This document shows, in pieces, positions 1-11,700 of a stretch of DNA of 64,000 bases. Both the position numbers and the translations under genes were made by a program. The stretch comes from Cinclus cinclus. Its lineage: Eukaryota > Chordata > Aves > Passeriformes > Cinclidae. The stretch is from assembly GCF_963662255.1 (NCBI RefSeq), contig NC_085050.1, positions 8,799,334 through 8,863,333 on the forward strand. Direction: 5' to 3'. The notes beneath the pieces were generated by a model. The model did not search any database. It was not told the DNA's origin and worked only from the letters and a program-made list of their open reading frames with translations. Each line of letters opens with the position of its first letter. Position 1 is the stretch's first letter.

Positions 1-1239
1 TGGTTTCTTTGTTACTCATGTATTTCCTTCTTTTTTATATCAGGAAGTTAGTCTTCACTGTTTTGTTTTACTTGCACTGTCCTGTCTCTGACACTTCTGT
101 CACAAATATATTCTTTGTATAGTGTGCTTGAGTAGTTTAACTTTTCAAAGTTACAGGCAAAGTTTTTTTAGTGTTGGTATTAATTCATGATCAGCAAAAA
201 ATAGTTGATGCAATGGACTGCTTTTATTGATGCTTTAGAGACTTTATGACTAGAAATTGTTCTTGTCTTAATTTTTTCACCAAAATGGATATTGCGTAGG
301 GTGATGTTTGTGACATGAGAGTTTGCATAGCTATAGCAGTGATCTATTAATGAGTGTTACTACATGATCAGAAAGGTGTTAGGTCTGATGGTTATGTCTT
401 TTTTAGGTTTCTCTGCTTAGTGGGCTTTGCTGGAGTTTAGTGGAGCACAAATCCCTGTCTTTAAAGCATGAGATGAAAGATGTCTTTCTGGTGCCTGTTG
501 TGTCTGCCCTTCCAATATGATGTTGGGATTCTTTTCCTCTTAAGCAAAATTTGACTGACACTACTGAACAGGAAGGATATTAGTAGCTCCTCTTTATGGA
601 AAACCAGTCCTTGTGGTTAGACTGCCTGGCTAGTTGGAAATTATACTGGATGGGGTCACAACTACACTATGTTGCCAGAAGTGGAGGGGGAGAGGCAAAA
701 AGGATGTCAATGTCCCACTGCTACTGTGTGGATTTATCCTTCTAATTAGGCTGTGTTTTTTTTTTTTTTCCATTTTCCTAATCACACTTGTGCATTTATG
801 AGAGAGAGCATGTGTGTGGGTAACTGGTGAGCAGGCCTTGAGCAGGCAGGTGGTCTGACCACCACAGTGTATCAGGAGCTTCTAAGGGAGTTGAGCTTTT
901 TGGGCCTGTTCTTTCCCCTCTGTGAATCATATCAGGTAGACTCCACTAATCCCTGAGCTTTGTCTTCTTTTAAAATGTTAAAGCACATTTAGTATTTGTA
1001 ATTATATAGCTTAATACATATTAAAAGGTAGATGATTTGTCCAAAGAATATAATTGATTTTAAGATCATTTTATGTTGTGGCTTTTTGTTAATTTTTTTT
1101 TGTTGTAGTTACGTTTTTTTTATTGTGTTCTAGGAAGTAGACAAAAATCTAAGCAACCATCTTTGTGAGCCAGCTCCTTAAATCTGACACCAAAGTTGAT
1201 TGTAATATTCCAGAGTCTCTTATCAGTGCTCTGAAGTCT
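1..1239. other. Upstream intron or 5' flank of FAM193A
   Basis: AT-rich DNA with a T14 run at 756-769. No exon, CpG island or RNA gene is seen. It is most likely part of a large 5' intron. Confidence 0.6.
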
Positions 1240-2720
1240 TAACTTCAAGGTTTTTCCATGCTTATTTTTATCTCATTCATCTGTCTTCTGGTCAATGGAG
1301 ACAGTACTGATTCTGCTGTTGTTACTTGTTTGTTTAATCTGCTCTTAAAATTGCATATTTGATGGACATTCCACAACCTCACCAAGCAGCCTATTTTTAC
1401 TCTAACTACTTTGCTATTAATTTTCTGTTGCATAGAGTTCTCCCTTGCTGCAGTTCAAACATTTTGTTGCTTATTCTGTTTGCTGTGGGTAGAGAGAACT
1501 GACTCTTCCTCTCCCCTCAGTATTCTGATCTGTAGGGTTGGTGTCCCCAGTTCTCAGAGCCTTTCCTGGCTGGTAATATTGGCTGTGTCTAGTGGTAGTT
1601 CTGTTGTGGCTTTTCTCCAGCTGTTCCTGTCTGGCTCAAAGACCTGTGTTCAGAATGAGTTGCAGTTGTCCCTCTGAGTCCCTCTTACTGTAGCAGTATT
1701 AGGTGAAAGGATTATGTCCTGTGTCACATAAGCTATGCATCCCAAGGTAGCATTAGTTTTTCCATCAGTCTGACCTTGTTGACTCCTCTTTTGCATCTAG
1801 TCACTTCAGTCTATTTGGAAATTCATGGTAATGTCAAGATCTTGCTATTTAATTCGGTCATGAGAAAGTTTCAGTACTTAAGGCTGTCAAAGACATTAAT
1901 CAAGTAAATCATGACATTTTTTCTTCCTCCTCTGTGTAATTCTTTAATTAAAGAAAATTTTACTGGTTTGACATAACCAAGGTGGCTGTTCCTCCTCTTC
2001 ATATCATCTAAGTGTTTAAAAAGATTGTTTGGGTATATTTAACTTTTCTGGGAACTCGAAGACAATCCATTCCTCGGGTGTTTCTACCTTCACTCTCTTT
2101 TTTTCCCTCCCTCAGTTTTTGGGGTTTTAATTTTTTTTTTTTTGGGGGGGGTGGAGGTTTGGGTTTTCTTTGAAGAGCAAGATTGTTTCTTTGTTTTAAA
2201 GAAAGGGTTTAAATAGTTCACCTTTTTCTAAGATTCTGATTATCTAAGACATCCTTCATGAGTTTTCAGAGATAGGATTATTGATTTTGAGGTGGCTCAA
2301 AGGATTTCCTGAGGAAGTTTCTTGATTGTTATCAGATCTAGCCTACTTGGAAAAAATATAAGTATGGCTCTTTCCAATAGTCAGCTGATTCTGGGTGGAT
2401 GTTTTTGCTCATTTGCTTGTACTAGTTGTGCTGCTTGTAGTTAAGCTCTTTGGTGAGGACTTGTTCTTCATCAGTCTGTTTTCTCTCTTCATTTAGTAAT
2501 GGAGAATTCCAGTAGTAGTATACTGATAGAATTATTTCTTAGTAGCCTCAAGCTGTTTTGTAAGAATTATTTCGTTTTGTGCCTTTAGCCTTTCATTTGT
2601 CACTTTTGCTCTCTTGCCATTGTTATTCTTGTTACTCCCTTCATGTGTGCTTTTTCTGAGTCATTATTCTCTTGCTATGTTTTCTATTCTCTTGCTGTGC
2701 TTGGTTTTCTTGAATTTGTT
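1240..2720 (-). mobile_element. Ancient, degraded CR1-type LINE (inverted)
   Basis: The minus strand carries decayed pieces that match the layout of CR1 ORF2 towards its C-terminus. At 1245-1433 the minus frame contains VRLWN followed by FKSRLNK, like the end of CR1 reverse-transcriptase proteins. Around 1690-1800 and 2220-2290, blocks (for example catgagttttcagagat) resemble positions further up in old sauropsid CR1 families. All frames are broken. The boundaries are approximate, and the element may continue to about 4 kb. Confidence 0.5.
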
Positions 2721-5700
2721 TGTTTCTACTGTGTCATTTGAGAATTAACTCTTCCTTGCCATATACTTGTCGTCTGAGCTCTTATTTAGTGATGTGAGAT
2801 CTATCTTGTGCTTTTCTTACTTCCTTTCCCTCTTCAGTAACCACTGAATTGATGAACTGTCTTACTGTTTACTGTCAACTATTTTTTCTTGCTGCTACAG
2901 TTAAAGGAAGTGTCTCCAGTTGCTGTGTTTTAAAAATGTACATTCCTCAAGTCATTCCCAGTAGGTGCCTAGGTTCCATTATCTCTTTGTAACAAAAAGT
3001 CTTATGTTTTTTTCCCCCTTTCAGAAAGGATAACATCTGTCTGTTGGCCTTTTCTGATAGTCTGTGGTAAGCTTGCAACTTGATAACATTCATGTGCTTT
3101 CCTCGTTTTATTATTTGCAGACTTGCAGGATAACTCTGCACTTGTATTGCTTGTATCCTTTGAGTATAGGGCATAACACTCCTCAACACTTGGATTTGTT
3201 TGGTTTGGGTTTTTGTTTGCATGTTTAAGTTTTTGTTGTGTTTTGTGATGAACTGACTGGATCCTTTTTCTGTTAGTGTTCCAGTGGGAAAGGGACTCTT
3301 ATGGAGTAGATCATAGTGTTATTCCCATTCAGAGAACTCGACAGCTTTTCTTAGGCTTTATGCATTGGTGTCTATTTGTCTAAGACTGATGGATTGATTA
3401 CTTGGATTTTATAACTTGGATTTTTTTGTGGATAATTGGTTGTACTTACTTCTAGGCTCTTGTCCTGGTGTATAATTTTTGAACTCTTGATGTTTTGCTC
3501 ATGATCCTAGTGAAAAATAAGTCTTCCCTCAAGCTAACAACCAGGAAAGGCTTTTTTTTTTGTATGTTAATTCCTTGTAATCTTCTACATTCTCACCTAC
3601 CAGCAAGCAGAACCTCATCACATGGTCAGAGAAGCCAAAGCTGTCCTTTGATAGCATTTTGAAATTCATGGGGTTGTCTGCAAGAGAGCTTGTTCCTGAC
3701 AGTGTCGGGGTGAGGACAGCTGATTGGGAACTTCTTATTTGTTCTCAATTGTTGTTTGTAATACCCATGAGGAGTAGTTGTTGTGGTGAATGACCATTGA
3801 GCAGCTTTTATTTTCTTGGGTCTAAGAGAGGCAAAGAACATCTGGAGCAGTGTGCACCAAAGTAGGGCCAGTATACAGCTTGTTCTTTATGGTGACTTTT
3901 CTGATACAGATGTTCACTTGGGTTTGTCTTTTGTAGTCTCCTCTTGAATTGCCTTAAAGACTTTGCAGTCACAGATGTCTTGGTTCAGGTGTCTCCTGCT
4001 ACTTTTTAATGCCTCACCCCCCAGAAACAAACCCACAATCCAAATCTCAAACCCTCTTTCTTAGAATCTGTAATGTAGAACTATGATCACTCTGTTTTCC
4101 TTGTAATCTTCCTCAGTATCGGAAATACAGGCAAATAAAGTCCAAGACATAAGTTTGTCTCACTGTCTCATTATAACCTTTTCATCCTTGGGTCAGGGAA
4201 CATTTCAGATGAAAGTTTTAGAGATGCCACTTTTTTTGGTTGCTGTTGTTGTTTGTTTTTTTATTTGTTTGTTTGGGGTTTTTTTGTTTTGTTTTTAATT
4301 TATTTTATGTGTGTTGGAGTCATGGTTGTCTTCCTGCCATTTACAGCCCTGCGTTTTTGGTGAGGGGTAGCTGAATAGACTCCTGGGCACTCTGATCTCT
4401 GATTCTTGAGTTGTAGGTGTAAATTTGGGTCAAAGGACTTCAAGCTTTACATGTTTCCTCATTTGATTCAGTAAATGTCTGCTCCCTCCCATGGTGGCAC
4501 TTGAAGCAAACAATGTGGTCTGTGTGAGTAGTGTATTTCATGTGGTCGTAAGAAATTAATAAGTGATGTGGTGTGTGTGTGTGTGTGTGGTGAGCACTGA
4601 GAGCTTGGCAGTTTAAGGGTAATGAAGTACAAGGACTGAGGTAATCTTGTGTAGGTATTAGCTTAACTTGGAGTTTTATTAACTTTGTAATGATTTGTTA
4701 GAAACACAGCCTTTGAATGCGGTTCTGATGCTAGAGCTTACTTGCTGCATCTTCTGTAATTTTGTGAATTGCTTTTAATTATTGAAACTAGGACTCTGCT
4801 TCTTACTGATGCTGATTTTTGCAGAATTGAAATGACTTAGAAATAGAGGATTATTTCTCTGACTTGTACTGTCAGTGTCATATCCTAGTACAACATATGT
4901 AATTTGCTCTACATTACCTTTTTTTTCTGTTGAGGGGAAAACATGGATAGTTTTAGAAATTGCATTTGGTAGAACATTCTGAAAATGGCCTCTCCAATGT
5001 CCAGAATGTGGCTTTACTTAATGCTTTATGAGATTTTGCTGTCAGAAGGATGAATGTTTATCCCTTTAGCAGTTAACAAGTGAGGTCATTTTCTTATAAT
5101 GTAATTCCTGGAGCAGGGCATCTGCAGCATTGAAGTTACATAATCAGGTAGTTACTTCCTAGATATTGTCTTACAGGTCTTAAACTTGCCTTTGCATGAG
5201 TGCTTTCTACTGTTCATAAGGAAACTGCTGGCATATCTTGGGGTTGGGTTGGGTTGGTTTTATGTAGTCCTATTAATTTTATGTATTTCTGTTCAGGATT
5301 GAAGTTGAAACAACAGATTAAAACTCTAACAACTCTGACCAGGAAAAAAAATTCTGTGCATGCTTGTTACCTGTTAGGGCTAGTCAAGAGAATTTTGAGG
5401 TGTTCTAACTACCTGCTCAGAACACTTTGCTCATTGTCCTTGGGAAAATGAATGCTTTAATTGTATTCGTTATTAGCTTTTGATTGCTTTTTTTAGCACG
5501 TGGCTTCAAAATCACTGGGAAATGTTGAACACATTCCTAGAATAGAAAAAACAGAATCCTGGTAGGAGGTGGATTGGCTGTGTTCTGCTGTGTCATATTT
5601 AGCTCCAAAGAAGGGAAGTATTGCATGTGGGAAGGGGTATGTGCTTCTAAAGAATTCGTAATGTGCGTAATTAAAATAAAATTTCCTTCTCTCCCTGTTT

Positions 5701-8700
5701 TCACTGGAAAGCCTGGGTTCTTGGTAGCTCCATGTGTAAGTGTTACAGATACAATTATGTTTTCAGTCAAGTTCAAGCTTGTCTGCATTAAAGCTAGTTC
5801 TGTTATTTTATATACTTGCTGCCATTTCACTTGTCATCTAGGGGATAGCATTTAATGCTGTGCTGAAACTCATGAAATACAATTAATTCCAGCACATCCA
5901 CCAGTAAAAGACCAGATTTCCTTCCCCTATGATTTTATTTTGGTTTCAGGTTTTCAAGTTTGCTTTATTTTGCCAACTGTCCATACCTTTACACAAAATA
6001 CTTTTTTTTTCTTTTTATTTTCAATGCAGTTTTAAAAGGTATGTAAGAGCTTTGTAAAAACTCTTGTAGACAAATTTCCTCTCCTCTGCTGCTGAAAAAA
6101 ACACCCAGAAGACAAAGGCAGCTCTTATATTACGATTGGGTTGCAGATGTATTTGGGTGACTGCAAAGCAAGCTTTTTCATGTGAATGGCGATAAAAATG
6201 TGAAGGGATCGGGGCAGCTGTTTTGATTCCGTCTAGCTGTAGAAATATGTAAAATGCCTTTCACTAGCTGATTGAACTTAATTTGAAATAGATCTTCACT
6301 GTCCGTATCTTCAATTCTACTTCATGTCCTTCATGCTGATAGTCTTGTCCTTCAGGTCAAGTGCATTCCAGGACACATGACTCTGCTTCCGTGTCCTCAG
6401 TTTAATTGTTTTCTGCCCATCCCCAGTACCTTCACAGAGAACTGCATTGCTTTGCTAAGCTGAACGAGGCAGGCCTCTTGCTGCCGACCGAGTTTGGCTG
6501 TCACCATGTCTGTTCCAGTTAGGCATTTCTTGAGGGAGGTTGACCAAATGAGGTCTCCTCCAGTGGGCTGTGAAGCAGCACTAATACTTCCTTCCTAGTG
6601 TCTCTTGAAAACAGCGTCGCGCTTCTTGGAATTGTGTTTCCTTTTCACAGTTGCAGTGATGAGCATCAGCCATTGGTATAACAAAATCCCTGTTTGCTTC
6701 CCAATCCTGATAGAAAGTTAATGTGAGAGAGGCTCTTTGGCTGCAAATACAGAATGAGTTGCTTTTCAGTGTTAATGCACCTTTAAGATGTGCAATTTTT
6801 TGATTAGGAGATGGGAATTTAAAAATTGTGACAGTGGAAATGTAAACTATGACTAATGAGTTGACTGTAATGAAACAGAAGAAATTATGGAATCATCAAT
6901 ACAAATAATTAAATATGCATCTGCATGATTATACTTTAAAAATAACCAATAACCATTTCTAGTAATGTGTTCTTAATTTACATGCTGTACCTCAGATCAG
7001 TGCAATGCAAAACACAAAGAAGATAAGGATATTAATTCTATTGGCTTTAATCTCAATAAATGGTCTTCTTCAGCCAGGTCATTGGTTGCCCAAGTATAGC
7101 CCTGCTGTATTGTCTTGGTGTCACACAATTGAAGAGCTGATAGCCTCATGCTTATTTGAGTTGGTTGAGTTTTTTTCTGTTTAAAAACATTTTTCTTTGA
7201 GAAAAAGAAATACATAAAAAAGATGAACACAAGCTTATGTTATGTAGTGCAGCTTTTTGACTTGTATTTGAATTTTACTTCAAAATGTGGGGGTTTGAGT
7301 CTTACTATCTTCACAGTTTCTTTGCTGAAGTGTCATTATTCATTATGCTAAGTAGGCTGTAATATTTCTGTGCTAAGTTCTGTTTTAACTTAATTCCTTA
7401 AGCTTCAATGTAGATTTTTTTTAAAAATTATTTTTAATGACCAAATATTTTTTTTTCATGGAAGTGAATTTTTCCTCTGATGGTATGAGAAAATGGCTCA
7501 TCAGATACATCTTCCATTTGGACAAATAGTGGTGCTGCAGTTTGCAAAGTAAAGCTTGACAGTTGGGCAAAATCATAAGTTTAGGTTTTAATTCCCCCTC
7601 CTGCTCTCCAAGGACAAAATCTCTCCTTTCTTGCAATGCAGTATGTATTTCTGTATGGTAGATATTATATATTTTTCTAATATATGTTTATAAATGTGAG
7701 CATGGTAGAAATTGTAATTCTGATACTTCTCAGTTTTGTGGGATAAGACAGATGGTTTTAGGTTCAAAGGAAGATAAAAGGACAAGTTGGGATTTGCAAG
7801 CATGGGCACTTTTCATGGCATCAGGGATCTGTTGCTTTCTCCTGTAGTGATCCTTCTCTCCTGGAAGGCAATTAACCATTAACCACCAGAGACAGCAGTC
7901 AAATCAGTAGGGCATTATTAACCCTTGCTTGGACACATAGGTCTTCCTTGAGAAGGGACATGGAGACAGCTGGGCAGTTCTGCCTTCAGGGTGGGCCTGT
8001 GCTGCACCTACTGTTCACTGCTTTTGAAAAAGTTAGGGAGACTTCAGCTTATTCAGTTTCAAATGCAATAGGAGTATTTTTGTTCCCAGATGACATGGAT
8101 CATCCAGCTTTTTGGCATGGAAAACCTTCAGTAATGGGTTTGCTAGTGGGTTTTAGGGAACTGTGGTAATGCTGTTTTTCTTTTGTGCAGTGTTGGAAGA
8201 AAACATAAAATTGTATTGATAAAGCTTCTAGGGGATACAGTGATTCAGAGAGGGATAATCAGAACACTGAGCCTGACAAAACCCAATATTTGTTCATATG
8301 CTGCAAACAGTATTCATGGAAGTGTTGTTGAATTTCATGTGCCTTTGGTAGTCACCTTTAGGATGGCTGTGCTGATGACCTCTGTCTGGGTGCACAATAT
8401 TCTGTGAATTAAAAAAAAAAATTTAAAATTATCGTGGTCCTTTCATCTCTTCACAGTGGTTTCAAGTGGGAGGTTGTTGGGTGTCTGGCAGGGATTTCTT
8501 CCAGAATTACCAGTTCTTGTGAGTACTTTGTAGGAAGAGTGATGTAATTGTCTGTGTCCCTCACTTCCAAGGGCCTGTTGTCTAACCCTTTCCAGTTTCT
8601 TGGACCATAAGGAGAAGATGGCTCATCAGAAAAAAGCATCTGAATGCATAACAGGATAAAAGTAATGCTGAAGAGCACCATTTGATGTTTGATTCTGGGC

Positions 8701-11700
8701 CTAGATGAATTCTGTTAGAGATGGTTTGCTACTTGCAGTTTTTAAATAGGGATTATGCCAGATCATATCTTATGGAAAAAGGATCCAACAGTAATTAGTT
8801 CAGGAAGGTCCTTGGCCTTTATCAGGACAAATTTTGTGAGATCATGTGCCAGGCAGTGCTTAGATGCATTTCTGAATTACAGCTTATCTAGGTTTGGTTT
8901 TAGCGGTGGAATTCAACTCAAGAGTATCCACGGAACAGAGCAGGGACTTCTGGTAAGGTCTGTACTCTCCATTCTATAAAATAACTGTTCATTTCTTAAT
9001 ATTTTTTTTTCCTTTAGGGTATTATTTGATAGTCATCACTTGTCACATGAAGCTTTTTAAAATAAAAAACCAGGGGAGGTGAATTCTATGGCAGTGGTTG
9101 AGGCAGGGATGAATATAACCATCTGTGGGTTTCATGGAAGAAATAGTTAAAGTTGGCATCATTCAAACTAACGACCAAGTAAGTCATTTGACTTTGTTCA
9201 ATAAAGCAGAATAGATAAGAACTTATTTGAGTACAACCTTGCTTTAACTTCCATTTAAACAGTTACATCAATGTAGATTGTTCTGTCTTGTAAGAGGCTA
9301 CAAATCAGAATTTCATCTCTTTAATTTTGGATTTTGAGTTCTTCCCAATTCCTGTAGAGACCATGGCTTTTTTTGTGTGTGCTAACATTTTCGTGTTGTG
9401 GCACTATAACCTGTGAACTTATTTCCTAAGAGGTGCTCATTTCCTGAAGGATGTAGTTTAGGTTTATTCAGCTAAAAGAAAACTGAGTGAGCTATTGAAA
9501 AACGTGTGGGAGGAATGGCACAGAATATAGATGTTGTTTCCTTAAAACTCATTACAGAGTAACAGTATCTATGTGAGTATGAGTATCTGTGTTCTTTTCA
9601 AAGTACTGCTTCAAAGTTGTCTCTTTGTGGTACTACTGAGGAAAAAAATAACTTTCACTGGGGAGTTTCATGCCTCTTTCTTTGCAGCGTAGATCATGTC
9701 TTTTAAGATGGCTGTGTTTCCAAGTATGGATTTTTGTCAGTCCAGGTTTGATGGGTTTGTTAATTTTAAATAGCTATTTAGACTTCTGTCTGTTCTGATT
9801 ACTGTGCTACAGTAGAATTGTTTTATTTTGGCACTGAGGATCCAAAGTAAAAATAAATACAGCAGGTAAATGATCGGCTCTGTGTAAATCTACCAGAGGT
9901 GGTGATTTTACTTAATTTTCAGAGGACTTGAGTCTTACAGAACTGAAGTAGAGAGAGAACTGTTTTGGTTTTTTTTTTATTCTCCATTGTCCAATGCTGT
10001 CTAATTTCCTTCCTCCCTGCTCTATTTTTGAAGGTTTTGTGTATGTCTGGGCAAACAAGAACACAACACAAACTTAATTATGTATACTTTTTGTGCAGAC
10101 TTTAAAAAGTCATCCATGTATTTGATTCAACAGAAGCTGACAGTGCATGATGAATACTCTTGCAAACTGTGGAGAAAAAGATGCCTTTAACTTCCTCAGC
10201 CTACTAATATGCCTCATTTTGAAAAACAGCTCTACAGGTGGTTTATTATCCTTCCTCCCCCATCCCTGTCATAGGCCTATATATACTTACATCTTACAAA
10301 AATTCTTTGGGAAAAAGTCTTGTTGGCCAAATATCTTTAGACTTAAGTTTTAGCAGGAGGTAGTAGGCACTTGTAATCTTGGATATCTTGTTATCTTGTC
10401 ATTTAGGATATCTCCCCCAAATGGGTGGGGTGGGGGCAGCCTCCCCACTCACCCTGACCTCACTCTTAACTCGTTAACTGTTGCTGAACCAGAAAGTATT
10501 GGTGTTTTCAACCAAGTCATGTATATGAATAACTACCTGTACTTCTGTAATTCCTCTCTGTTGATTGAACTTCTATAAAACAAAGAATTAAACTGGAAAA
10601 AGTATAATTTTGAAATAATTTCAGTTTGTTGAAAACTCCATTGACATGTTGACTTAGTATCTAAGGTCTTAATGGATATCACTGTTGGAAAAGAAGCAAT
10701 TCAGATTTGAGGTCTTGGGGGTGTGGGGAGAGGAATAATTTTGGGGATTTGAGCCTTTCATGGTACGCTTGCTTCATAACCTACAATGCAAGGTAGTGGA
10801 ACTTTCTAGATTAAACCTCCCCACCCTCAGCTTGTTGGCTTGCTTGACATCAACAATTTACTTTAGGACAAACTTTTACTAAACTATGAAAAAGCTAAGT
10901 GATAAGTTTTAATAATATAACTTGTTGAAGAAGGGAAGCCTTCCGAGAACCTGTCTTGCAGATTAGTCAGATTCTGTAGTGGTGTGATTAATAAGGAAAA
11001 CACTGGAAGTCAATGTTATTACATAAAATAGATTAAAATTGCCATAGAAATGTCACTAAAATTACTGAAATCTCACAATGTTGATTTTATTTGTATTTTT
11101 CCTCATTTTTTGTGTAAGAAGACTATTAGTTATATTGGCTAAAGAGGATTTAACCTGGAATCTTACTAAAGTTATTTTGGCAGTAGCACAATTCAAAAGG
11201 GAGAGGAACAGTTTTGCTCATAAGTATTTTCCGTGAAGATGCTTGGATACAGAGTACCTAATTTTGGTTTAATATGATGAGTGTCTATTGTCAAAGATAT
11301 CTTTATCTTAGTATATTGTCCCTAATATGAAGTAATATCATACTTTATCTGTTGGAGGGCTAAACTGAGTGACTTCAACAACAGCCTTGTTAGCTCCTTG
11401 CAAGTATCTAGGTTTGTAATTGAGTGTAACACTGGCTCTCTGCTCTGCATGTTTCTGTCTCTTGCTAGTCTTTGCAAACAAAGCAAGTGTGAATTCTCAA
11501 GTTGGATGAACCATTTTTCTTAGACCCAGCATTGTCTCTCTTCCTCTTTGCATCTTTATAGGTAATTTCCTGTGTTTAGCCCTTGACTGTGATATCCCTC
11601 TGGCTAAGCATGGTGGAGGGAGCATGGTACAAAGGGCCAGTGGGCTCTACAGTCACAGGATTTCCAACCTGCCCCATCCAAATGCATGTACACAAGATGG

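Noticed and set aside
1411..1677. 88-codon plus-strand open frame
   Set aside because: It lies antisense to the old CR1 relic and is a Ser/Leu/Cys-rich translation of T-rich DNA.
7948..8407. Two adjacent plus-strand open frames of 73-74 codons
   Set aside because: No motif, no matching splice phase to FAM193A and no recognisable repeat; likely chance open frames.
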